Positions 22,401 to 32,095 of a stretch of 36,693 nucleotides of DNA are shown here, in pieces. Both the position numbers and the translations under genes were made by a program. Origin of the DNA: Hyphomicrobium sp. (GTDB lineage: Bacteria > Pseudomonadota > Alphaproteobacteria > Rhizobiales > Hyphomicrobiaceae). Numbering within the stretch: position 1 is the first letter of the stretch; each line of letters opens with the position of its first letter. Where the stretch lies: the NCBI RefSeq assembly GCF_020852195.1, contig NZ_JADZBI010000137.1:67433-104125 (forward strand), given 5' to 3'. The notes below the pieces were generated by a model. The model was not told the origin of the DNA. It was given only the letters and a program-made list of their open reading frames with translations, and ran no database searches.

Positions 22401-23170
22401 GCACGGCGCACCCAATCCTCGAAGCACGGGAGATCGCGCTCGGATATGGCAACGCCGGCCCCTTGATCACGGACTTTGGCCTCGCTCTGAATGCTGGCGA
22501 GATCGTCACCATCCTCGGCCCGAGCGGCATCGGCAAATCGAGCCTGATCCGCGTATTGGCCGGGCTCCAGCAGCCGAATACTGGACATGTCGCCGTCGAT
22601 GGCCAGGTGATCCGGAACGTCCACCCGCGCGTTGCCATCGCGTTCCAGAATCCCGGACTCCTGCCCTGGCTCAACCTCGAGCGCAACGTCGCGTTCGGCC
22701 TGAGCTTCGCGCGCCAGCTTAGGCTTTCGTCGGCAGAGCGGCGTGCCCGGACCGATGCCGCCATCCGCAAAGTCGGCCTCGACCACGCGCGCCATCGCCT
22801 CCCGGCCGAGCTGTCCGGCGGCATGGCGCAGCGCGCGGCGCTCGCACGCTGCCTCGCCCGTCAGCCCAAGGCGCTGCTGCTCGATGAGCCCTTCGGCGCG
22901 CTGGATGAGATCACGCGCGCGGACATGCAAAGCCTGCTGCTCTCCGTCGTGCGCGAGTTCCGCACGGCCACGGTGCTCGTGACCCACGATATCGATGAGG
23001 CTCTGCTGCTCTCCGACCGCATCGTTCTGATCGGAGGAGCGCCGGCACGCGAGCTTGCGCAGTGGCGCATCGATCACCCGCAACCACGCCACGACCGCTT
23101 GGCCGAGCTTGGCCGGATCCGCATCGAGATCGTCCAGGCCCTGCACGCGGCCATCGTACGCCATCACTGA
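22397..23170 (+). CDS. ABC transporter ATP-binding protein, NitT/TauT/SsuB family
   Basis: The 257-residue ATPase has Walker A GPSGIGKSS (about residues 41-49), the Q-loop in AFQNPGLLPWLN, the ABC signature as LSGGMAQR, Walker B ALLLDEPFGALDE, and the switch histidine in VTHDIDEAL. The Q-loop phrase GLLPWL and the lack of extra domains are typical of nitrate/taurine/sulfonate importers. The GTG at 22397 overlaps the TGA of the preceding gene (GTGA) and is the start that begins just before the first strand. A longer frame upstream is not protein-like. It should pair with the permease at 24382 and the binding protein at 23201. Confidence 0.95.
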   Translation: MSTAHPILEAREIALGYGNAGPLITDFGLALNAGEIVTILGPSGIGKSSLIRVLAGLQQPNTGHVAVDGQVIRNVHPRVAIAFQNPGLLPWLNLERNVAFGLSFARQLRLSSAERRARTDAAIRKVGLDHARHRLPAELSGGMAQRAALARCLARQPKALLLDEPFGALDEITRADMQSLLLSVVREFRTATVLVTHDIDEALLLSDRIVLIGGAPARELAQWRIDHPQPRHDRLAELGRIRIEIVQALHAAIVRHH

Positions 23171-23200
23171 AAAACAACGCAGCTCTAAGGGGGACTTGCC

Positions 23201-24385
23201 ATGAATGACGACTTTTTCTCGCGACGCGATGTGATGAAGCTCTCGGCGCTCCTGACCGCTGGCGGAGCCCTCCCGTTCCTCAACGCGTTCGAAGCCCGCG
23301 CGCAGGCGCCGGACGAACCGGTAAAGATCGGCTATCTGCCGATCACCGATGCCACGCCGCTGCTGGTCGCCCACGCCAACGGCTATTTCGAAGCCGAGGG
23401 TATCAAGGCCGAGAAGCCGGTGCTGCTCAGAAGCTGGGCGCAGTTGGTCGAAGCCTTCATCTCAGGTCAGGTCAACGTCGTCCACGTGCTGTCGCCGATC
23501 GCGGTCTGGGCGCGCTACAGCAGCAAGGTGCCGGCCAAGGTCGTCGCATGGAACCACACCGCCGGCTCGGCGCTGACGGTCGCCAAGGACATCAGCTCGG
23601 TCAAGGAGCTCGGCGGCAAGACCGTCGCCATTCCGTTCTGGTACTCGATCCATAACGTGGTGCTGCAGGAGCTCCTGCGCGCCAACGGGCTGACGCCCGT
23701 ATCGAAGAAGGACAATCCGGCGCAGAACGAGGTGAGCCTCGTCATCCTGGCGCCGTCCGACATGGTGCCTGCCCTCGCGGCGAAGCAGATCGCGGGCTAC
23801 ATCGTCGCCGAGCCGTTCAATGCCGCAGGCGAGGCGCTCGGCGTTGGCAAGGTGCTGCGCTTTACGGGCGACGTGTGGAAGGATCACGCCTGCTGCGTCG
23901 TGCTTCTGCACGAGCGCGACTTGAACCAGCGCGCCGAGTGGTCGCAGAAAGTTGTCGATGCGGTCGTCAAGGCTCAGGTCTGGACACGCGCCAACCGCCT
24001 CGAAACGGCGAAGCTCCTGTCGAAGGACGGAGCCAACAAATATACGCCGCACGCGGTCGAGGTGCTGAAGAAAGTGCTGTCGCCCGAGAAGACCGACATC
24101 ACGGAGTATCTGGCGTCCGGCGCGATCGTCCACAAGGAGTGGAACGAGCAGCGGATCGATTTCCAGCCGTACCCGTATCCGAGCTATACGGAGGAGCTGG
24201 TGAAGCTGCTCAAGCGGACGCTCATCGAGGGCGACAGGCGCTTCCTCGAGGCGCTCGATCCGGCATTCGCGGCGAAGGATCTGGTGGACGACAGCTTCGT
24301 CAAGAAATCCGTTCTCGCAAACGGCGGCCTGACGGCGTTCGGTCTCCCCGACGGCTTCGAGCGCAAGGAAGTCATCCTGACGTGA
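23201..24385 (+). CDS. ABC transporter substrate-binding protein (NMT1/SsuA-like), Tat-exported
   Basis: The 394-residue product starts with a twin-arginine signal (FFSRRDVMKLSALL, then a hydrophobic stretch, cleavage likely after FEARA), so it is probably exported folded. The mature region is an NMT1/THI5-like periplasmic binding protein: VKIGYLPITDATPLLVAHANGYFEAEGI, then ELGGKTVAIPFWYSIHNVVLQELL and AGYIVAEPFNAAGEALG. These patterns are shared by nitrate, taurine, sulfonate and thiamine-precursor binding proteins, so the ligand is not determined. An AAGGGGGAC ribosome site precedes the ATG. It lies 30 bases after the ATPase, and its stop overlaps the permease GTG by four bases. Confidence 0.93.
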   Translation: MNDDFFSRRDVMKLSALLTAGGALPFLNAFEARAQAPDEPVKIGYLPITDATPLLVAHANGYFEAEGIKAEKPVLLRSWAQLVEAFISGQVNVVHVLSPIAVWARYSSKVPAKVVAWNHTAGSALTVAKDISSVKELGGKTVAIPFWYSIHNVVLQELLRANGLTPVSKKDNPAQNEVSLVILAPSDMVPALAAKQIAGYIVAEPFNAAGEALGVGKVLRFTGDVWKDHACCVVLLHERDLNQRAEWSQKVVDAVVKAQVWTRANRLETAKLLSKDGANKYTPHAVEVLKKVLSPEKTDITEYLASGAIVHKEWNEQRIDFQPYPYPSYTEELVKLLKRTLIEGDRRFLEALDPAFAAKDLVDDSFVKKSVLANGGLTAFGLPDGFERKEVILT

Positions 24386-25224
24386 GCGAGGTGATCGACG
24401 GCATCGCGGCGCAGAACGACGTCTCGCAACGGCAGCCGGCGGAGCGCAAGCTCCGCCGCAGATCTGGCGCGCCGCTCCGGTTCGTGCACGGCCTCGCCGG
24501 GCTCGGGCTCATCGTGCTCGCGTGGTGGATCGCAACCGATCTGCTCGCCGCGCCGGACAGCCTCGAGGCCCGCTTCGCGCCGCAAGCGACGTTCTCTAGC
24601 CTCTTTCAGTTGTTGTCGAGCTCCGACCTCGCGCTGCACGTTGCCGTCAGTCTCAAACGGATCCTGGTGGGTCTCGTGCTGGCGCTGGCCATCGGCGTGC
24701 CGGTTGGCCTGGTCGTCGGCCTCAACAAAACCGTCGAGGCCGCGACGTCGCCGGCATTTCAGCTCCTGCGCATGATCTCGCCGCTGTCGTGGATGCCGAT
24801 CGCCGTGATGGTGCTCGGCGTCGGCGACTATCCAATCTATTTCCTGCTGACGTTCGCCGCCGTGTGGCCGATCCTGCTCAATACGGCAGCCGGTGTCCGG
24901 CACCTCGACCCCGCGTGGCTGACGCTTTCACGCAGTCTTTGCGCGACGCCATGGGAGAACCTGATCCATGTCGTCATCCCCGGCGTGGTGGGTCACGTTC
25001 TGACCGGCGTGCGGCTCGCCATCGGCATCCTGTGGATCGTGCTGGTGCCTTGCGAGATGCTCGGCGTTTCGGCCGGCCTCGGCTACATGATCCTCGATAC
25101 CCGCGACCGCCTCGCCTATTCCGAACTCATGGCGATGGTGATCGTCATCGGCCTGCTCGGCTTTCTTCTCGACGCTGCGGCGCGCGCTCTTCACAGCCGC
25201 TGGCTTCCCGCCTCCAGCGAGTGA
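24382..25224 (+). CDS. ABC transporter permease, NitT/TauT/SsuC family
   Basis: The 280-residue permease has about six transmembrane helices (starting near residues 38, 90, 130, 160, 205 and 240) and the inner-membrane-component EAA-like loop ARSL-type segment WLTLSRSLCATPWENLIHVVIPGVVGHVLTGVRLAIG, which docks the ATPase. This is the usual plan of SsuC/TauC permeases. The GTG at 24382 overlaps the preceding stop (GTGA) and is the only start that gives a sensible N-terminus. A basic leader (RKLRRRSG) precedes helix 1. It completes the importer. The convergent small gene ends nine bases later. Confidence 0.94.
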   Translation: MSEVIDGIAAQNDVSQRQPAERKLRRRSGAPLRFVHGLAGLGLIVLAWWIATDLLAAPDSLEARFAPQATFSSLFQLLSSSDLALHVAVSLKRILVGLVLALAIGVPVGLVVGLNKTVEAATSPAFQLLRMISPLSWMPIAVMVLGVGDYPIYFLLTFAAVWPILLNTAAGVRHLDPAWLTLSRSLCATPWENLIHVVIPGVVGHVLTGVRLAIGILWIVLVPCEMLGVSAGLGYMILDTRDRLAYSELMAMVIVIGLLGFLLDAAARALHSRWLPASSE

Positions 25225-25233
25225 TGTTCGAGG

Positions 25234-25485
25234 CTACGCCGACTTCGGATGTGGGCGCGGCGGTCGCAAATGTGCGGAGGCGTAGCGCCACTCCATATAT
25301 CGCCGGACCTCCGTCAATTGCCCGTCGGCGAGGCGGGCAAGAGGCCAGCGGCCGCCGTCGATGCTCTTGACCTCGGCCGCGATCCATCTGTCGCGCTGCT
25401 CCTCTCCGGCTCCAGGCACCGTTGCAGCCGAACGATAGCGGATCTCGATCCGATCGCCGGGTTCGAGCTCAGTCACATTTGACAT
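25234..25485 (-). CDS. Small conserved-looking protein of unknown function
   Basis: The 83-residue product is preceded by a strong GGAGG box nine bases ahead of the ATG at 25485, which supports it as a real gene. The translation has short strand-like segments (DRIEIRYRSA, WIAAEVKSID, RWPLARLADGQLTEVRRYMEWRY) that suggest a small beta-rich fold such as an SH3-like barrel, followed by a disordered proline-rich tail (RPPRPHPKSA). No family is recognised. It converges on the permease gene and is otherwise isolated. Confidence 0.65.
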   Translation of the reverse strand: MSNVTELEPGDRIEIRYRSAATVPGAGEEQRDRWIAAEVKSIDGGRWPLARLADGQLTEVRRYMEWRYASAHLRPPRPHPKSA

Positions 25486-25853
25486 CGTTTTCGAGCCTCC
25501 TCGAAGACATAGCCGAACCGGTGCAGGGGTTCGGGCTTACGTTCGATATAGGCCCGCCAGGATGGCAGCCAAACCAAGAAGATCAGCAGTGCATAGTCAG
25601 TCCGCAGCTCGATACGGCCCCGCAAGACGCAGCCTCAACAGGCAGTTCTCGATTGCGCACGCCGGCCCAAGAGGCAAAGCGGCGAGCGAAATACGGCCGG
25701 TGCTGAACTGTCTCCAGCCCACCGATTGGCCCCTTTCCGTTCCGGAGGCCGACCAGATGACGCGGAGAAGATCACGCGTCTGACGGTCTACAGCTTCTCC
25801 AGCCGACCTGTAGTAAGCTTGGAAGATCGAATCATTGCCCGCGAGGCATGCCG
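25486..25853. other. 368-base gap with no convincing gene
   Basis: Upstream of the small gene ending at 25234 and before the addiction-module-like gene. The best open frame (25562-25783, plus strand, 73 codons beginning MAAKPRRS) has no ribosome site and no motif, so I leave it out. No strong palindrome or RNA gene is seen. Confidence 0.45.
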
Positions 25854-26066
25854 ATGAACGAGCGCGTCAAGGCTATTCTGCTCGCCGCATTGAAGCTTCC
25901 GCCGGAGGAGCGCGAGGAGCTGGCGCAAACGCTGATGGACAATCTCGGTGCAGACCCCACCGATGCGGAGCAGCTCTTGGCCGGCACCGATGCGTCAGGC
26001 GGCGCGGCCGGCGAGCCGCCGCAGCAGCCCACCTCCGACGTTCTCGCCAAGTATCTCGACATCTGA
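25854..26066 (+). CDS. Putative addiction-module-component-like small protein
   Basis: The 70-residue product begins MNERVKAILLAALKLPPEEREELAQTLMDNL, a helical motif resembling the LPPEERxELAxxLL segment of putative addiction module components (Pfam PF09720 from memory). A Gly/Pro-rich linker and a short C-terminal helix (SDVLAKYLDI) follow. Family members are thought to be antitoxin-like, but no toxin gene of the usual RelE/ParE type follows here. The ATG at 25854 is favoured over the one at 25848 because a GAGG box (25843-25846) lies at proper spacing. The last 72 bases overlap the opposite-strand gene at 25995, so the two transcripts are antisense to each other. Confidence 0.65.
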   Translation: MNERVKAILLAALKLPPEEREELAQTLMDNLGADPTDAEQLLAGTDASGGAAGEPPQQPTSDVLAKYLDI

Positions 26067-26270
26067 CAGCGGATTCGCGAACCTGGTTTCACCCGGCGCC
26101 GGGAGCGTGTTCTCGGCAATCAGCTTGCGAAGCTCGCTGAGCTCGTACTCGACGGAAGCGATGGTCTCCTCGCTTGCAGCCTGCTCGGCGCGCGCCCGGC
26201 CTACCTCGGCGCTGAACGTCTCGAGGGCGCGCTGGATGACGGCAAATGCCGCGTCTCGTTCCATGGCCAT
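25995..26270 (-). CDS. Small coiled-coil protein of unknown function
   Basis: The 91-residue product is preceded by a near-perfect AGGAGG about eight bases ahead of the ATG at 26270, so translation is likely. Residues about 3-55 form a continuous amphipathic helix, probably a coiled coil (ALETFSAEVGRARAEQAA, IASVEYELSELRKLIAEN). The end is Gly/Leu-rich. No family is recognised. It overlaps the end of the addiction-module-like gene on the other strand by 72 bases. Whether the two proteins interact as a pair is unknown. Confidence 0.65.
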   Translation of the reverse strand: MAMERDAAFAVIQRALETFSAEVGRARAEQAASEETIASVEYELSELRKLIAENTLPAPGETRFANPLSDVEILGENVGGGLLRRLAGRAA

Positions 26271-26401
26271 GGAGTTATCCTCCTAATCCACAGACTGGGC
26301 GTAGCCGATTCCCTGGGGCGCAACGGGGCGCTTCCAAGGTTTTGCGCAGGTTTACGGGTTGCAGAGGCTCGGGCTTCCGGACCAGCCCATCGTTGCGGCT
26401 G

Positions 26402-26427
26402 CCCTCTCCCCGCGAGCGAGGAGAGGG
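26402..26427 (-). terminator. Palindrome after the decarboxylase gene
   Basis: CCCTCTCCCC and GAGGAGAGGG form an imperfect stem around GCGAGC. It begins about 11 bases after the decarboxylase stop on the minus strand. It is related to the repeat at 3285-3316. No T-run follows, so it may be an intergenic repeat that doubles as a transcript end. Confidence 0.5.
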
Positions 26428-26437
26428 AGAGATCGAC

Positions 26438-27622
26438 CTAGCCGAGCAGCGCTTCGGGTGCGTCGGCCTCGCCGTAGAGCGTCATCATCGGCTCGTCGTC
26501 GAGGATCGCCTCCTCGTACGTGCCGTAGCCGTTGAAGTCGCCGGCGATGGCGCGGCCGTAAGCGCCGACGTTGCCGATCTCCAGGTAGTCGCCTTCGCGG
26601 ATGCAGTCCGGCAGCGAGAACGGCCCCTTCATGTGGTCGATCGAGTCGCAGGTCGGCCCCCACAGCTCGTAGGGGATCAGCGTCTCGGTCGCGGGCTCGC
26701 GGGCGATGAGGCGCGCCGGATAGGTCCAGCCCAGGTGCGCGGCATCGAACAGCACCCCGTAGCCGCCGTCGTTGATGAAAAGGTCATTGCCGCGGCGTGC
26801 CTCGACCCGCACGATCAAAGTCTCGGCCTCGGCGACGAGCGCGCGTCCCGGCTCGCACATGACGCGCACATCCTCGCGCACGGGCAGCTTGTTCACGCCC
26901 TCCTCGATCGCCGACAGGAAGCGCTTGAGCGGCGCCGGCTGCATGCCCGGATAGACCGACGGGAAGCCGCCGCCGACGTCAATGCGGTCGACGACGACGC
27001 CGGCCTTGCCGATCAGGCTCTGCACCTCCGACAAGGCGTTGACGTAGGCGTCGGGCGTCATGGTCTGCGAGCCGACGTGGAAGGTGATGCCGAGCTCGGC
27101 CGCGGCGCGGCGCGTCTCGACCAGCAGGCGCGCGGCCTTCTGGCCGCTGGCGCCGAACTTGCGCTCGAGCGGGATGCGGCTGTTGATGGCCGGAACGGTG
27201 ACGCGGACGAAGAGCGCAAGGTCGCGCGCCGGTCCGGCCGAGCCAGCGGTTTCCTCGACGATCTTCCTCAGCTCGTCCTCGGTATCGAGCGCGAAGCTCC
27301 TGAGCCCATGCTCATGGTAGGCGCGGCGGATGCTCTCGCGCGACTTCACGGGATGCATGAAGTGCAGCTCGGCGCCCGGGATGGTCGCCGCGTCCTCGAT
27401 CTCGGGCAGCGAGGCGACGTCGAAATGGCGGATGCCGGCGCCGTAGAGCGCGCCGATCAGGAAGACCGAGCTGTTGGCCTTGTAGGCGTAGGCCACGTCG
27501 CCGTTGAAGTTGTCGATGAACCAGCGCGCGGCGCGGGCCGCGGCATGCGGGCGCGCGCAGACGACCGGACGCTCGGGCTTGCGGACGGCGACCAGCTCTG
27601 CCGCTGAGGCATATCGCTCCAT
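26438..27622 (-). CDS. Ornithine/lysine decarboxylase (fold type III PLP enzyme)
   Basis: The enzyme forms putrescine from ornithine, or cadaverine from lysine. The 394-residue product is a group-IV Orn/DAP/Arg decarboxylase. An alanine-racemase-like barrel carries the PLP lysine at about 48 in AYAYKANSS, the HVGSQ turn contacts the cofactor, and a GGGFPSVYPG phosphate loop follows. A C-terminal beta domain carries EPGRALVAEAETLIV and GPTCDSIDH, whose Cys is the catalytic residue of the partner subunit. Bacterial alphaproteobacterial members are usually ornithine decarboxylases of about this length. The ATG at 27622 is chosen because GGAGG lies about eight bases upstream. An earlier in-frame ATG at 27640 adds six residues. 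A hairpin immediately precedes the ribosome site in the mRNA. Confidence 0.93.
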   Translation of the reverse strand: MERYASAAELVAVRKPERPVVCARPHAAARAARWFIDNFNGDVAYAYKANSSVFLIGALYGAGIRHFDVASLPEIEDAATIPGAELHFMHPVKSRESIRRAYHEHGLRSFALDTEDELRKIVEETAGSAGPARDLALFVRVTVPAINSRIPLERKFGASGQKAARLLVETRRAAAELGITFHVGSQTMTPDAYVNALSEVQSLIGKAGVVVDRIDVGGGFPSVYPGMQPAPLKRFLSAIEEGVNKLPVREDVRVMCEPGRALVAEAETLIVRVEARRGNDLFINDGGYGVLFDAAHLGWTYPARLIAREPATETLIPYELWGPTCDSIDHMKGPFSLPDCIREGDYLEIGNVGAYGRAIAGDFNGYGTYEEAILDDEPMMTLYGEADAPEALLG

Positions 27623-27636
27623 GTAACGGACCTCCA

Positions 27637-27650
27637 CCAACTCGGGTTGG
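27637..27650 (-). promoter_or_regulatory. Hairpin just upstream of the decarboxylase ribosome site
   Basis: CCAAC-CCGA-GTTGG (read on the minus strand) is a perfect 5-bp stem immediately 5' of the GGAGG ribosome site of the decarboxylase gene. It could tune initiation or be chance. Any polyamine-responsive role is speculation. Confidence 0.35.
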
Positions 27651-27834
27651 ACCAGAAGCGCCGTGCGAAGCGAAAATCGTCGCCGTGCGTGGGGTGCATT
27701 TAGGACCTACGGGCTTGGATGTAAAGACCTTTGGCCCGCGCAGATTGTGACAGTTTCGCGAAGATTTCGCGTCACCGCCGATCTGCAAAGCTTTGCAAAA
27801 AAGCAGGCGTTCAGTTTGTGCCTGCCGGCCACAT

Positions 27835-30147
<2,313 letters not shown>

Positions 30148-30163
30148 GGAGGTGCCTTTAGGG

Positions 30164-31411
30164 TCAGGACGCGCGAGAGGTCAACCGCGCGGGCGCGGAG
30201 GATGCGCCGGATTCGTCCTCGAGGTCGAGGGCCGTCAGACGCTCGCCGCGCCCGCTGATGCGCGCGGCGGACGCGGAGACCTTTTCCAACGCCTTGGTGG
30301 AAAGGCCGAAATGGCGCTCGAGCTCGGCCACGCGCTCGGCAAGGCGGGCCACGTCGCCGAGCAGAAGTCCCACCTCGCGCTGGATGAGGCCCGCCTGGTC
30401 GCGCATCTTCGCGTCCTTGATCACGGCCTGAACGGTCTGCACGGCGAGCATCAGGATGTTCGGCGCCACGATGACGACGCGGGCGCGGTGGGCGCGCTGC
30501 ACGAGGTCCGCGAAGTGCTCATGCAGATCTCCGTAGACCGATTCCGAAGGGACGAACATCAGCGCGGTGTCCTGCGTCTCGCCGGGGATCAGATACTTCT
30601 CCGCGATGTCGTCGATGTGGCGGCCGACGACCGTACGGATGGCGTCGCGGGCGGCCTTCTGCTCGTCGGGCGTGCGCGCGACGCGCAGCGCCTCGAAGCC
30701 TTCGAGCGGGAACTTGGAATCGATGACGAGGGACGCGGGGGTGTTCGGCAGGCGGATCACGCAGTCGGGGCGCTTGCCGTTCGAGAGCGTGGCCTGGAAC
30801 TCATAGGCACCCACAGGGAGCGCATCGCGGATGATGGCCTCCATGCGCACCTGCCCGAACGCGCCGCGCGCCTGCTTGTTGGCGAGAACGCCCGAGAGGG
30901 AGCCTACCTCCGACGAAAGATCGGCGAGGCTCTGCTTGGCTTCCGCGATGACGGCGAGGCGCTCGTTCAGCGTGGAGAGGCTTTCGGACGTGCGCCGGCC
31001 GGCCTCTGCAAGGTTATCGCCCATGTGGCGGGCGAGCGTGTCGACCCGCTCTGTCAGGCGGGCAACGGTGTCGCTGTTCTGGCGCTGCGTCTCGGCAAGG
31101 CTGTCCGACAGGCGTCGGCTCACGCCGTCGAGCGTGGCGCCGAGGCGCGTCGCCACCTGCTCGACACGCTCGTCAAGGGCGTGCGCCTCCTCGGCCTGGC
31201 GGCGTACCGTCATCTCGCTCATGGCGGTCAGGCGCCCCTTGATCTCGGCGAACTCGGCGGCGGTTGTCCCGCCCTGCCCCCGCCGCAGGAGCAGCGCCAG
31301 CAGCACGCCGAGCACGACGGCGCCGAGGATCAGCACGGGATCGGTCGTGCTCAAGGCCTCACTCAGCACGGCGAGCCATTGAGCCAATCGATCGGGCGCA
31401 GTTTCCATCAT
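30164..31411 (-). CDS. rmuC: DNA recombination protein RmuC
   Basis: RmuC limits certain recombination events at inverted repeats and has a predicted nuclease-like core. The 415-residue product shows the standard order: one N-terminal transmembrane helix ([22 protein letters not shown], about 25-47), a long coiled coil (about 60-190, rich in [18 protein letters not shown]-type heptads), and the RmuC domain (about 200-375) with [37 protein letters not shown] and [16 protein letters not shown]. The start could be either of two adjacent ATG codons (31411 or 31408). AGGGG lies just upstream. Divergent from the small secreted protein at 31501, with 89 bases between. Confidence 0.94.
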   Translation of the reverse strand: MMETAPDRLAQWLAVLSEALSTTDPVLILGAVVLGVLLALLLRRGQGGTTAAEFAEIKGRLTAMSEMTVRRQAEEAHALDERVEQVATRLGATLDGVSRRLSDSLAETQRQNSDTVARLTERVDTLARHMGDNLAEAGRRTSESLSTLNERLAVIAEAKQSLADLSSEVGSLSGVLANKQARGAFGQVRMEAIIRDALPVGAYEFQATLSNGKRPDCVIRLPNTPASLVIDSKFPLEGFEALRVARTPDEQKAARDAIRTVVGRHIDDIAEKYLIPGETQDTALMFVPSESVYGDLHEHFADLVQRAHRARVVIVAPNILMLAVQTVQAVIKDAKMRDQAGLIQREVGLLLGDVARLAERVAELERHFGLSTKALEKVSASAARISGRGERLTALDLEDESGASSAPARLTSRAS

Positions 31412-31500
31412 GCCCCTGCGATATCCGATTCGGCTGCCCAAAATTCGTCAGGAACAGGAGCATGTGTCTTTCCGCCGGGGACGTTCCAGGAGTTTCATCC

Positions 31501-32067
31501 GTGCGTGCTATTTTCGCCGTTCTACTGCTTCTGCTCCTCAGCCCCGCGGCCGCCGCGCAAGGTACCGGCGACGAGGAGGCGGCCATTCGTACTGTGATCG
31601 CAGCCTGGTACGCGGAGCTGCAAAAGAAGGACGGGGGCCGCATCTCGGCGCTCACGGCGCCGGGGTTCATCGACGCGTCGCCGCACTACCGGTACATCGA
31701 CACCGGCGCGGCCATGCTCGGCCCGCGCGTCTACACCTCGCTGCCGGCCAGGGCGCTGAAGTTCGCCTACGACATCGAGCGCCTGCGCATCGATCCCAAT
31801 TTCGCCAAGGTCAACGTCTGGGAGCGGGGTTATTTCTACGCCTTCGCCGCGCAGAAGACGTATGAGAGCGCGGCCGGCACGCTGTTCATCCTCGAGCGTC
31901 AGGAGAAGGATAGCCGCTGGCTGATCCTCGCGCACCAGTCCTCGTCGCTCGGCATTCCGCCGAACAAAATCACCGATCCAATGCCCGACCTGCGCGACCA
32001 CTTCTATGCCACCGAAGGCAAGGAGCGCGATCCCGAGGCGGACGCGCGCAACGCCGGCAAGTTCTGA
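31501..32067 (+). CDS. Secreted small NTF2/SnoaL-like protein
   Basis: The 188-residue product starts at a GTG with an AGGAG site eight bases upstream. It has a signal peptide (MRAIFAVLLLLLLSPAAAA, cleavage before QGTG). The mature region, EEAAIRTVIAAWYAELQKKDGGRISALTAPGFIDASPHY and further strands (WERGYFYAFAAQKTYESAAGTLFILERQEKDSRWLILAHQ), looks like the cone-shaped NTF2/SnoaL/DUF4440 fold. This is a structural guess by pattern. The longer frames beginning upstream are shadows of the rmuC leader. Enzyme or binding function is not known. It converges on the DUF4384 gene, 28 bases apart. Confidence 0.75.
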   Translation: MRAIFAVLLLLLLSPAAAAQGTGDEEAAIRTVIAAWYAELQKKDGGRISALTAPGFIDASPHYRYIDTGAAMLGPRVYTSLPARALKFAYDIERLRIDPNFAKVNVWERGYFYAFAAQKTYESAAGTLFILERQEKDSRWLILAHQSSSLGIPPNKITDPMPDLRDHFYATEGKERDPEADARNAGKF

Positions 32068-32095
32068 TACTTGTCCCCGGGGGGTGCGGGATGCG

